Source of the DNA: Spirochaeta sp.
GTDB lineage: Bacteria > Spirochaetota > Spirochaetia > Sphaerochaetales > Sphaerochaetaceae
Direction: 5' to 3'
Length of the DNA: 7,588 nt
Assembly: GCA_020054965.1 (NCBI GenBank)
Contig: JAIMZO010000069.1
Location: forward strand, 1-7,588
Part shown: positions 1-6,302 of the stretch, in pieces
Layout of the letters: every line of letters begins with the position of its first letter
How positions within the stretch are numbered: position 1 is the stretch's first letter
Program-made: the position numbers and the translations under genes
Notes under the pieces: generated by a model
Told to the model about the DNA's origin: nothing
Databases searched by the model: none
The model's input: only the letters and a program-made list of their open reading frames with translations

Positions 1-189
1 CTGCAGGGAGTTGTTCAGGGCATGGCCCATATGCAGTATTCCTGTAACATTGGGAGGAGGCATGACGATGGTAAATGGAGGTTCCTTGCCCTCAGCTGGT
101 TTGAACTTTCCTTCTTCCAGCCATTGCTGGTAAATTCGAGCCTCGAATTGTTTCGGATCATAGGCCTTCGGTAACTCAACAGCCTTCAC
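1..189 (-). CDS. valS: Valyl-tRNA synthetase, N-terminal 63 codons (runs off left edge)
   Basis: This is the start of a class I aminoacyl-tRNA synthetase that charges tRNA-Val in the cytoplasm. The visible protein begins [20 protein letters not shown] and carries, near residues 43-57, the [19 protein letters not shown] block. This block holds the HIGH-type ATP-binding signature (HMGH) and the PPPNVTG lead-in typical of ValRS. The start is a GTG at 187-189: an ATG four bases upstream runs straight into TGA, whereas this GTG has a perfect AGGAGG (196-201) six nt before it. IleRS and LeuRS share the fold, but PPPNVTGxLHMGHA favours ValRS. Only about 7% of a usual ~880-residue enzyme is in view, so editing and anticodon domains cannot be judged. 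It lies 102 nt downstream of the anti-sigma gene on the same strand, behind a terminator-like hairpin, and probably has its own promoter. Confidence 0.93.
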   Translation of the reverse strand, partial: MKAVELPKAYDPKQFEARIYQQWLEEGKFKPAEGKEPPFTIVMPPPNVTGILHMGHALNNSLQ

Positions 190-195
190 ATTATG

Positions 196-251
196 CCTCC
201 TGCAGGGAAAAAGAGTCTCCCCATAGTACCAAAATAGGGAAGGCTCTACAA
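196..251 (-). promoter_or_regulatory. Candidate valS promoter and strong Shine-Dalgarno
   Basis: Read on the minus strand there is an extended -10 (TGG followed by TACTAT, box at 223-228). A weak -35 (TTGTAG, 246-251) lies 17 nt upstream, and AGGAGG at 196-201 sits six nt before the valS GTG. The predicted leader is about 27 nt, too short for a T-box or similar leader. The -35 falls at the loop edge of the hairpin that probably terminates the upstream operon, so terminator and promoter would share DNA. The Shine-Dalgarno is certain by eye; the promoter rests on consensus matching only. Confidence 0.45.
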
Positions 252-268
252 GTGAATGCAGAGCCTTC
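239..268 (-). terminator. Terminator-like hairpin after the anti-sigma gene
   Basis: A perfect 9-bp inverted repeat (GAAGGCTCT at 239-247, AGAGCCTTC at 260-268) with a 12-nt loop lies 24 nt beyond the anti-sigma stop codon. On the minus strand the stem is followed by CCTATTTTGG, a short, imperfect U-tract. This suits the end of the cysS-sigma-anti-sigma transcript, but the weak tail means read-through into valS is plausible. Confidence 0.5.
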
Positions 269-291
269 GGCATGAGAAGATAAACGGAATG

Positions 292-828
292 CTATTCGAG
301 AGGGGTGACCGCCTTCACTTCCAGCTTCACTGCATACCCCATTGCATCCAGATGCTGGACAATCTGTTCCAAACTGAACATATCAAGGGAAGGTTGCTGG
401 ACTTCAGTCACTTGCTGTATATGGGCACTGTCAATTGGGGGGGCAACCCCAGGAAGGATTTCCTGTCCTTGCTGGGCGCTGTTCCCAAAGAGCACGAATG
501 CCCCGATAAATACCACTACAAATGCTGCCGCAGAGGTAATCAATGCAGGTACAAGCCTGACCTGGATTTTCTTTCGAAAAATATGCATTTTCTTGCTTGA
601 AGAGGAAAAACGTGTTTTCTCAAAGTATTGGAGTACACGATCCTGCCGGGCAGAGATCTCTGAATCAGGCAGAACAGCATCAGCAACTTTCTGGTGAAGG
701 GCTCGAAGCTGTTCAAGTCTCTGGCGACATGCGTTACAATAGCCTAGGTGTTCCTGGACCTGGGTCCTCCAAGGCTCCTGTAATTCACCATCCAAATAGG
801 TATTCAACAATTCGTCATCGACACACAT
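292..828 (-). CDS. Probable zinc-finger (ZAS-type) membrane anti-sigma factor
   Basis: This 178-residue protein probably holds the neighbouring ECF sigma factor inactive at the inner membrane until a signal releases it. The N-terminal domain has the zinc-binding anti-sigma pattern H27-x3-C31-x2-C34, inside a short helical domain beginning with DDELLNTYLDGEL, as in ZAS/putative zinc-finger families. A basic stretch (KKMHIFRKKIQVR, about 79-91) precedes one hydrophobic membrane segment at about 92-115. The remaining ~63 residues would lie outside the inner membrane as a possible sensory part, with no domain I recognise. The start ATG (826-828) has AGGAG at 837-841 with an 8-nt spacer. That site lies inside the last codons of the sigma gene, whose stop is 5 nt away, so the two are probably translationally coupled. 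The sigma partner is inferred from adjacency; the signal is unknown. Confidence 0.85.
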   Translation of the reverse strand: MCVDDELLNTYLDGELQEPWRTQVQEHLGYCNACRQRLEQLRALHQKVADAVLPDSEISARQDRVLQYFEKTRFSSSSKKMHIFRKKIQVRLVPALITSAAAFVVVFIGAFVLFGNSAQQGQEILPGVAPPIDSAHIQQVTEVQQPSLDMFSLEQIVQHLDAMGYAVKLEVKAVTPLE

Positions 829-833
829 TCACA

Positions 834-1352
834 TCACTCCTGGCTGAGAATCGACTCGAGCATCTTCCTTGCCCGATAGACTCGTACCTTCACGTTACTT
901 TCGGAAATATGCAACACCTGTGCGATCTGCTTGTAGTCCATATCGGTGTACTCTTTCATCACTATGACGAGGCGGAACTTTTCAGGTAGCTGGTCAATTG
1001 CTTCCTGTACGAGTTTCCTGGTCTCCTTCTCCATCAATACCTGGGATCCATCGGAATGATTCGCCCCCGTGGCTGGATACTTTTTCAATTTATCCACCAT
1101 GTTCATCTCGCGGGCTTTCCGCTTCACTTGGTTGATGGCAAGATTCTTCGAAACCCTGATAAGCCAATACTTGGCATCATCGATGGTAGCGAACTCCATG
1201 CCTTTGTCAAAGAACCGGATGAAAGCTTCCTGACAAATCTCCTCTGCAAGGTCCTGGTTATTGGTTACGTGATAAACCACACGCATCAATATCGGGAATA
1301 CCTGCTCATACACTTGCCGAAAGGCTCGCTCATCGTTGCTTTGTATTTCCAT
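834..1352 (-). CDS. RNA polymerase sigma factor, ECF (sigma-70 group 4) family
   Basis: This 172-residue protein has the two-domain layout of ECF sigma factors: region 2 at about residues 8-80 and region 4 at about 110-170, joined by a short linker with no region 3. Region 2 shows the DLAEEICQEAFIRFFDK segment and YWLIRVSKNLAINQVKRK, used for core binding and -10 recognition. Region 4 has QLPEKFRLVIVMKEY, then the helix-turn-helix YKQIAQVLHISESNVKVRVY that reads the -35. Its targets cannot be told from this window. It starts 27 nt after the cysS stop with only a poor Shine-Dalgarno (GGTGAG about 11 nt upstream), while the anti-sigma gene behind it has a good one. I saw no clear ECF-type autoregulated promoter in the end of cysS, so it is probably transcribed with cysS. 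Family call is secure; subgroup is not assigned. Confidence 0.93.
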   Translation of the reverse strand: MEIQSNDERAFRQVYEQVFPILMRVVYHVTNNQDLAEEICQEAFIRFFDKGMEFATIDDAKYWLIRVSKNLAINQVKRKAREMNMVDKLKKYPATGANHSDGSQVLMEKETRKLVQEAIDQLPEKFRLVIVMKEYTDMDYKQIAQVLHISESNVKVRVYRARKMLESILSQE

Positions 1353-1379
1353 AACGTTAACAACTCACCAGTAACCAAG

Positions 1380-2795
1380 TTACATCTTTTTTTCCAAAGA
1401 ACTTCCCGTTGGGGTGTCTTTGACAAGGTAGCCCATTGCATCCAGCTCAGAACGCAAAGCATCAGCAAGCGGCCAGTTCTTTTCCTTCTTCGCCTGCACT
1501 CTCTTCTCGAGCAGTGCGATTGCCTCAGGAGGAAACGATTCTTCTTTCGGCAACTCAACAGATGCAAGATCAAGACCGAACACTTGATCAAAGAACATGA
1601 TGAGGGAGTACTTCTCATCTCCGTCCAGTTCCTCATCCTTCAGCACCCCCCAAAGGTCAGCAAGCCCTTTGGGACTTCCCAGATCATGCTGCAAATGCTC
1701 AAGGAAGGTCTCTTTGTAGTGCAGAGCCTTCTCACTCTTCAGGGAAACTACCTTGGCACCGTCCTTCAGCAGACCCTGGATACGTTCCACTACATTCCTA
1801 CGAGCCTTACGGGCAGTATCGAGCGCTTTAAAGCTGAACTTCAGCTGACTGCGGTAATGGCCGCCCAAACAGTAATAACGGTAATCCATTGCATCGTAGC
1901 CCTTGCGCTTCAGCAAATCAAGAGTAAGGAATTCTCCCTTGCTCTTGCTCATCTTCCCGGTCTCATCCAAGAGGAATTCACCATGCATCCAGTACTTTAC
2001 CCACTGCTTACCGGTTGCAGCCTCACTCTGCGCAATTTCATTGGTGTGATGCACAGGAATTGCATCAATCCCGCCGCAGTGGATGTCAAACGACTCCCCC
2101 AGGTAGTGCATGCTCATCGCGGAGCACTCAATATGCCAACCAGGAAAGCCCTTTCCCCATGGGGAATCCCACATCATCGCCTGCTCCCCATGTTTGCTCT
2201 TGGTGAACCAGAGAACGAAATCCTTGGGATTTCTCTTGTTGGCATCACTGCTTACATCATCACGAACAGCGGTCTTGAGGGAATCGAGATCAAGGCGAGC
2301 CAGCTTGCCGTAGTCGGGAATTGAATCGATGCTGAAATAGACATTGCCTCCACTGACATAGGTATGACCGCTCTCCTCCAGCCTCTTGATCAGATCAATC
2401 ATCTGCTGGATATGGTCGGTTGCCTTGCATACTATACTGGGCCGGATCATATTCAATGCATCATAATCCTTGAAGAATGCATCGGTATAGAACTGGGCAA
2501 TCTCCCAGACACTCCTATGGGTCTGGCTTGCCATCTTTTCAATCTTGTCCTCACCTTCGTCCCCATCTCCGGTCAAGTGTCCGACATCAGTGATATTCAT
2601 GACATGGTTTACCTTGAAACCGGAGACAAGCAGTGTGCGCTTAAGGAGATCCTCAAACAGGAAGGTCCTCAGATTTCCGATATGTGCATAGTTGTATACA
2701 GTAGGTCCGCATGTGTAGAGACCTACCTCCTTATCGTGTAATGGTTCAAATGCTTCCAAACTACGACTCATGGTATTATAGAGAAAGACAGGCAT
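1380..2795 (-). CDS. cysS: Cysteinyl-tRNA synthetase
   Basis: This class I synthetase attaches cysteine to tRNA-Cys in the cytoplasm. From the chosen start (MPVFLYNTMS) it is 471 residues, a normal length. Visible signatures are the HIGH variant HIGN at 38-41 and KMSKS at 281-285. The zinc ligands that select cysteine are C29 (in YTCGPTVY), C224 (HIEC), H249 and E253 (in HHTNE). The C-terminal helical part ends with the usual KNWPLADALRSELDAMGY...DTPTGSSLE pattern. The frame is open 33 codons further upstream, but that stretch looks unlike CysRS and overlaps murB. The ATG at 2793-2795 has AAAGGAG (2802-2808) six nt before it and begins exactly at the family's N-terminus. It is the first gene of a probable operon with the sigma and anti-sigma genes, and is divergent from murB. 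Confidence 0.97.
   Translation of the reverse strand: MPVFLYNTMSRSLEAFEPLHDKEVGLYTCGPTVYNYAHIGNLRTFLFEDLLKRTLLVSGFKVNHVMNITDVGHLTGDGDEGEDKIEKMASQTHRSVWEIAQFYTDAFFKDYDALNMIRPSIVCKATDHIQQMIDLIKRLEESGHTYVSGGNVYFSIDSIPDYGKLARLDLDSLKTAVRDDVSSDANKRNPKDFVLWFTKSKHGEQAMMWDSPWGKGFPGWHIECSAMSMHYLGESFDIHCGGIDAIPVHHTNEIAQSEAATGKQWVKYWMHGEFLLDETGKMSKSKGEFLTLDLLKRKGYDAMDYRYYCLGGHYRSQLKFSFKALDTARKARRNVVERIQGLLKDGAKVVSLKSEKALHYKETFLEHLQHDLGSPKGLADLWGVLKDEELDGDEKYSLIMFFDQVFGLDLASVELPKEESFPPEAIALLEKRVQAKKEKNWPLADALRSELDAMGYLVKDTPTGSSLEKKM
2771..2779 (+). promoter_or_regulatory. Candidate extended -10 for murB
   Basis: TGG followed by TATTAT (box at 2774-2779) matches an extended -10 element. No good -35 lies upstream (TGCTTC at 2751-2756 at best). 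Transcription would begin near 2786, inside the first codons of cysS on the opposite strand, giving a ~60-nt murB leader that contains the C5-A6-G5 hairpin. Consensus match only. Confidence 0.3.
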
Positions 2796-2817
2796 TGAGA
2801 GCTCCTTTAGGTTGCCC

Positions 2818-2835
2818 ACCCCCAAAAAAGGGGGT
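2818..2835. promoter_or_regulatory. C5-A6-G5 hairpin between cysS and murB
   Basis: A perfect inverted repeat, ACCCCC then A6 then GGGGGT, sits in the 51-nt gap between the divergent cysS and murB starts. If the candidate promoters are right it is transcribed in both leaders. In the murB leader its 3' arm (GGGGG, 2830-2834) is the only Shine-Dalgarno-like run upstream of the ATG, about 12 nt away, and would be paired in the hairpin. It could modulate translation, act as a protein site, or be chance. Confidence 0.4.
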
Positions 2836-2846
2836 AAGATGTCTCC

Positions 2847-3764
2847 ATGCCTACCAATGTACGCAATCGTATTGAAAAAATCAACCTTGACCATCTGCTC
2901 ATGGAGAATCTGGAACTCGCTTCACACAGTAGTATTCAGTGTGGTGGGAATGCCCAATGGGCTGCCTATCCCAATAATTTCGAGGAACTGAGAATCCTGA
3001 TAAACCATGCAAAGGACAATAACCTTCCCCTCTCAATTCTTGGGGGAGCAACCAATACCTTGATCAGTGACAAGGGTGTCGATGGACTCGTCATTCTCAC
3101 CGGCCACCTTGCCCGAAGACATGTACAAGGGGAGATGTTTTGTGTCCTCTCAGGTTGTCCTCTGGATAAGGCCATCTCACAGGCAATTGAGGACGGACTG
3201 GAAGGGCTGGAAATGCTCGGCGGCATCCCCGGCACAGTGGGTGGCGCCATCCATGGGAACAGCGGGGCAAACGGTGTACAGATTGGGGACCTGCTCTACT
3301 ATGTCGACTATATGACCTTGGATGGGAAACTTCATAGGATGCAAATACATCAGGATGAGTTCTCGTATCGCCACTCACCTTTTACCGGCAGGGATGATTT
3401 GATCATCTATGAAGCAGGGTTCCGGTTAAAGCCGACCACACAAACCAGTGAGGTAAGGAACCGAAAGGACACGGTTAAAAAACATCGTAAGTATGAAGGC
3501 CTGTATGACTATCCAAGCCTTGGTTCAATTTTCAAGAACCCTGATGGCAAGAAGGCAGCTGCCCTCATTGATGCCTGCAATCTCAAGGGGTATACGATCG
3601 GGGGAGCCAGCATCTCACCAACCCATGCCAACATCATCATCAATAAGGAAGGGAAAGCCACCAGTGAAGATGTACGAGCCCTGATCGAGTACATCAGAAC
3701 TACGGTGCAGAGAGAGTTCCACATCACCTTGCAAGAAGAGATCCACTATCTGGGCCGGTGGTAA
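2847..3764 (+). CDS. murB: UDP-N-acetylenolpyruvoylglucosamine reductase (MurB)
   Basis: This FAD enzyme uses NADPH to reduce UDP-GlcNAc-enolpyruvate to UDP-MurNAc, the second committed step of peptidoglycan precursor synthesis in the cytoplasm. The 305-residue protein has the FAD-binding run GGATNTLISDKGVDG (66-80) and the glycine-rich IPGTVGGAIHGNSGANG (127-143). It also has R175 in YRHS, the catalytic serine S227 in GSIFKNP, then IGGASISPTHANIIIN, and the C-terminal glutamate E298 in EEIHYLG. Length and the GSIFKNP context suggest the shorter type II class rather than the E. coli type. The ATG at 2847 gives the expected N-terminus, but its Shine-Dalgarno is poor: only a G-run about 12 nt upstream, held in a hairpin. 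Met19 is a less likely alternative. It is divergent from cysS, and its last 41 bp overlap the convergent gene. No intrinsic terminator is visible just after it. Confidence 0.96.
   Translation: MPTNVRNRIEKINLDHLLMENLELASHSSIQCGGNAQWAAYPNNFEELRILINHAKDNNLPLSILGGATNTLISDKGVDGLVILTGHLARRHVQGEMFCVLSGCPLDKAISQAIEDGLEGLEMLGGIPGTVGGAIHGNSGANGVQIGDLLYYVDYMTLDGKLHRMQIHQDEFSYRHSPFTGRDDLIIYEAGFRLKPTTQTSEVRNRKDTVKKHRKYEGLYDYPSLGSIFKNPDGKKAAALIDACNLKGYTIGGASISPTHANIIINKEGKATSEDVRALIEYIRTTVQREFHITLQEEIHYLGRW
2856..2884 (-). promoter_or_regulatory. Candidate promoter of the cysS-sigma-anti-sigma operon
   Basis: On the minus strand TTGATT (2879-2884) and TACATT (2856-2861) are separated by 17 nt, each matching four of six consensus bases. 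The boxes lie within the first codons of murB on the other strand. The predicted leader is about 55 nt and includes the C5-A6-G5 hairpin. Consensus match only. Confidence 0.3.
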
Positions 3765-4773
3765 AGTGAAATGAGTAGGTAAGCGACAACTGCTCCTTGA
3801 CATCTTTTTCGATGGTGAGAGACAGGGGGCCCTTCTCAAGAAGCAGGGAGAAGGCAATGCCATCGCTGCCAAGGCTGATTGTTCCCTGTTCTGCCTTCAT
3901 CCCCAATGACATTCCATCAGTACTGTCCCAAGTGACATCTACTGTGTAGCCCAGCCACTGTCCTGATACTTGGTAGCTGGTCTTCCTGCTCTGCTCTCCA
4001 GATGTTCTGGTTTTCACCCACCTATCAAAACTGCTCTCCAAGGTAACCGTCTTCCATGTATAGCTGATTCTGGAGTGTACAGATTGTTCCATCTCTTGCC
4101 TCTGCCCACCAAATATTGGGGAGGCCCCTGTTTGCACCTCCCCGCTCCATACTGCCTGAATACCATGACTATTCATCTGCAGGGAGACCGATTGCGATTG
4201 CCTCTCACGGGTCCCCCCGAACTCCCAATCGAATGTGAGGGCTCCCTGTGAGATTGTGATATCGTGGGAGAGAGAAAAGTGCTCTCCCTCAGCCCAGGAT
4301 GCGACAAGGGCAAGATCCACATGAGGGCTCTCTTGATCCCAGAAGAGATACACCTTTCCTGGTTGTTCATTCCACGAATATACCGATGGGCCGGAAGTGT
4401 GTCCTTTTGCAAGCTGGTATGCCAATCCTCCTAGCCTTCCCTGTAGGTGAAAGGCCCTGTTATTCTCTTTCCTATACAGGTAGGAAAGACGTAGGTCTTG
4501 CTTTTCCAATGAACTGCTGAACCATACCCTTCCCAGGAAATTCCTGGGTTCATAACTGAAACTCCAGACTTTTCCCTCATAGGAAACATATGGCTCAAAC
4601 TGCACCCCAGAGGAAGAGAGGGAGAACCTAAAGCGGGAATCTTTTCTCTCTTCCTCACTATGGTACTCAATGTTCAGGGCTTTCTGCAGAGGAATAAACG
4701 AACCTTGTACTGTTGTTTGCGCGTACAGGCAGAGAGGAAGTGCCCAAAACCACAGGCAAAGAAATACCTTCAT
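3724..4773 (-). CDS. Putative exported beta-rich (outer-membrane barrel-like) protein, unknown function
   Basis: I do not recognise this 349-residue protein. It starts with a probable signal peptide (MKVFLCLWFWALPLCLYA, cleavage likely after A18). The rest is dominated by short alternating polar/hydrophobic stretches rich in Ser, Tyr, Trp and Phe (WSFSYEPRNFLGRVWFSSSL, LRLSYLYRKENN, ISYTWKTVTLESSFDRW). These read like transmembrane beta-strands of an outer-membrane barrel, with no helical membrane segment after the signal. The stretch LSLTYSFHF ending at F337 looks like a C-terminal barrel assembly signal, but 12 more residues (TTGPDSGSLLAR) follow, encoded wholly within the antisense strand of murB. 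The ATG (4771-4773) is the only plausible start, since a TGA lies upstream in frame, yet it has no Shine-Dalgarno and a hairpin sits 6 nt away. Divergent from ackA. Confident as an exported protein, moderate on a barrel. Confidence 0.8.
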   Translation of the reverse strand: MKVFLCLWFWALPLCLYAQTTVQGSFIPLQKALNIEYHSEEERKDSRFRFSLSSSGVQFEPYVSYEGKVWSFSYEPRNFLGRVWFSSSLEKQDLRLSYLYRKENNRAFHLQGRLGGLAYQLAKGHTSGPSVYSWNEQPGKVYLFWDQESPHVDLALVASWAEGEHFSLSHDITISQGALTFDWEFGGTRERQSQSVSLQMNSHGIQAVWSGEVQTGASPIFGGQRQEMEQSVHSRISYTWKTVTLESSFDRWVKTRTSGEQSRKTSYQVSGQWLGYTVDVTWDSTDGMSLGMKAEQGTISLGSDGIAFSLLLEKGPLSLTIEKDVKEQLSLTYSFHFTTGPDSGSLLAR

Positions 4774-4779
4774 AAAGGG

Positions 4780-4800
4780 AAAAGAACTAAAGGTTCTTTT
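4780..4800. promoter_or_regulatory. AT-rich hairpin between the barrel gene and ackA
   Basis: AAAAGAAC (4780-4787) and GTTCTTTT (4793-4800) form a perfect 8-bp stem with a 5-nt loop, followed on the plus strand by two more T's. For the minus-strand barrel gene it lies in the leader just before the ATG, where a Shine-Dalgarno should be. For plus-strand transcription it resembles a weak terminator that could stop murB read-through before ackA. Only two G-C pairs are in the stem, so either role is tentative. Confidence 0.4.
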
Positions 4801-4811
4801 TTCACTTCATG

Positions 4812-4840
4812 TTGATTATTCTGCCCATTAATGTTTTAAT
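4812..4840 (+). promoter_or_regulatory. Candidate ackA promoter
   Basis: TTGATT (4812-4817), a 17-nt spacer and TTTAAT (4835-4840, five of six consensus bases) preceded by TGT form an extended -10 promoter, predicting a leader of about 54 nt. A second, weaker candidate is TTGCAA (4854-4859) with TATAGA (4876-4881). On the minus strand AATAAT (4815-4820) could be the -10 of the barrel gene and overlaps the ackA -35, so the two promoters may compete. Confidence 0.5.
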
Positions 4841-4842
4841 GG
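4825..4842. promoter_or_regulatory. 18-bp palindrome over the ackA -10, possible operator
   Basis: CCATTAA (4825-4831) and TTAATGG (4836-4842) are perfect inverted repeats separated by TGTT. The right half covers the putative ackA -10 and the left half lies in the promoter spacer. A dimeric repressor bound here would block ackA and could also affect the divergent barrel gene. No candidate regulator is identified. Confidence 0.4.
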
Positions 4843-4900
4843 ATAGGTATCTTTTGCAATCAATTAACAAAGTGTTATAGAGAGACAATAGGAGTCATTC

Positions 4901-6238
4901 ATGGTAATTTTAACCTTGAACTGTGGTAGTTCATCTGCCAAGTACCAGGTGTACGACTGGATCAACAAAGATATTCTTGCTGTTGGTGTCGTAGAACGCA
5001 TCGGACTGGAATATTCCACCATTGAGCACAAGGCAAATGGCAAAGAGGAATATCATGCGGAGTTTTCCTCCCCTACTCACAAAGAAGCAATTGAGTTGAT
5101 CATCAGGATGCTTCTTGATGATGAGTATGGGGTCATCAGTGACTTGACTGATATCGGGGCTGTTGGGCACCGTGTCCTGCATGGTGGAGAGGTATTCAAG
5201 CAGTCTGCATTGGTAACCGATGAAGTCATCGAACAACTGAAGAAGGTAACCCACCTTGGCCCATTGCACATGCCTGCCAATATCATGGGCATCGAAGCAG
5301 CGAGGAAGGCAATGCCTTCTGTTCCCCAAGCCATCATCCTTGACACTGCATGGCATCAGACCATGCCTGAGGAAGCATTCATGTATGCCGTTCCCTATGA
5401 GTGGTACACTGATTACAATGTACGACGCTACGGCTTCCATGGAACCAGCCATCTCTACTGTGCAAAGCGTGCAGCAGTCCTGTTGGGCAAGAAGAATGAA
5501 GATACGAATGTCATCATCTGCCATATCGGAAACGGTGCATCCATCAGTGCAGTGAAGAATGGTGTTTGTATTGATACCTCCATGGGTCTTACCCCTCTTG
5601 AGGGGTTGATCATGGGCTCCAGAAGTGGAGATATCGACCCCGCCATCATTCCCTACATGATGGACAAAACCGGCATGAGTGCAAAAGAAATGGACACGGT
5701 TCTCAACAAGAAGAGTGGCCTGATCGGTTTGTGTGGAAAGAGCGACCGGAGGGACGTACTCAAGGCAAGCCTGGAAGGGGACAAGAAAGCAGCACTGGCC
5801 ATCAAGATGGAAACCCGCAGGATTGCAAAGTACATCGGTGGTTATGCCACCCTCTTCGGTGACAAATTGGATGCAATTGTATTCACCGCCGGTGTCGGGG
5901 AGATGGCTCGCCATATCCGCCTCGGGGCCTGTCAGGGATTGGAAGCCATTGGTGCAATCATTGATGAACACAAGAATGAGGTCTGTTTCAGCAGGAACGG
6001 CGAGTTCGAGATCAATACCGATGATTCGAAAATAAAGATCCTGGTGATTCCGACCGATGAGGAATTGGTCATGACTGAGGATGCTTATGCACTCATGAAC
6101 GGCACCTATGACGTACATACCAATTTCCACTACACCTTCGAGGACAAGGACTATGTGAACAAGAGCCGTGAGAAGGATCTCCAGAAGAACATCGAGAAGA
6201 ATCCAGAGCTTGCGACTATTTTGGCAATGCCACGCTGA
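4901..6238 (+). CDS. ackA: Acetate kinase, with C-terminal extension
   Basis: This cytoplasmic enzyme interconverts acetyl phosphate plus ADP with acetate plus ATP, giving ATP in fermentation. Numbering matches the well-studied Methanosarcina enzyme almost exactly: N7 in LNCGSSS, R91 in GHRVLHGG, H123, D148 in [11 protein letters not shown]180 in GFHGTSH, H208 and N211 in [10 protein letters not shown]241 in GSRSGD, and E387 in PTDEE. All are expected for catalysis or substrate binding. PLHMPAN carries Met124 where most family members have Asn. At 445 residues it exceeds the usual ~400: the normal core ends near residue 400, and about 45 charged residues ([20 protein letters not shown] and beyond) follow. 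AGGAG (4890-4894) six nt before the ATG fixes the start. No pta is in view. A strong terminator follows, so it is probably monocistronic. Confidence 0.97.
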   Translation: MVILTLNCGSSSAKYQVYDWINKDILAVGVVERIGLEYSTIEHKANGKEEYHAEFSSPTHKEAIELIIRMLLDDEYGVISDLTDIGAVGHRVLHGGEVFKQSALVTDEVIEQLKKVTHLGPLHMPANIMGIEAARKAMPSVPQAIILDTAWHQTMPEEAFMYAVPYEWYTDYNVRRYGFHGTSHLYCAKRAAVLLGKKNEDTNVIICHIGNGASISAVKNGVCIDTSMGLTPLEGLIMGSRSGDIDPAIIPYMMDKTGMSAKEMDTVLNKKSGLIGLCGKSDRRDVLKASLEGDKKAALAIKMETRRIAKYIGGYATLFGDKLDAIVFTAGVGEMARHIRLGACQGLEAIGAIIDEHKNEVCFSRNGEFEINTDDSKIKILVIPTDEELVMTEDAYALMNGTYDVHTNFHYTFEDKDYVNKSREKDLQKNIEKNPELATILAMPR

Positions 6239-6262
6239 AAAGCAATAACATTTTTTCTTGTG

Positions 6263-6296
6263 AACCACGCTTGGGATAAGCCCTGCGTGGTTTTTT
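6263..6296 (+). terminator. Intrinsic terminator of ackA
   Basis: AACCACGC (6263-6270) pairs perfectly with GCGTGGTT (6285-6292), and inside it GGG (6273-6275) pairs with CCC (6281-6283) around a 5-nt loop. A run of six T's (6291-6296) completes a classic Rho-independent terminator 24 nt after the ackA stop codon. Confidence 0.92.
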
Positions 6297-6302
6297 GTCC
6301 TG

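Noticed and set aside
1368..1382. Short inverted repeat GTAAC-CAA-GTTAC at the cysS stop as a terminator or operator
   Set aside because: Five-bp stem with a three-nt loop and no T-run; not enough to separate the sigma gene from cysS.
338..1445. A 14-bp identity (CCCATTGCATCCAG at 338-351 and 1432-1445) giving similar LDAMGY C-terminal ends in the anti-sigma factor and CysS
   Set aside because: One such match is not unlikely by chance in 7.6 kb, and LDAMGY-like ends are normal for CysRS. I see no duplication around it.
1056..2324. A 422-codon plus-strand frame antisense to cysS and the sigma gene
   Set aside because: It spans two confirmed minus-strand genes and has no ribosome site or recognisable domain; a codon-bias shadow.
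2796..2894. A longer cysS start adding 33 residues
   Set aside because: The extra residues do not look like CysRS, overlap the divergent murB start, and the internal ATG has a perfect Shine-Dalgarno.
4931..6268. A 445-codon open frame antisense to ackA
   Set aside because: It mirrors ackA codon structure, reads into the ackA terminator stem for its start, and resembles no protein. Conserved acetate kinase residues fill the other strand.
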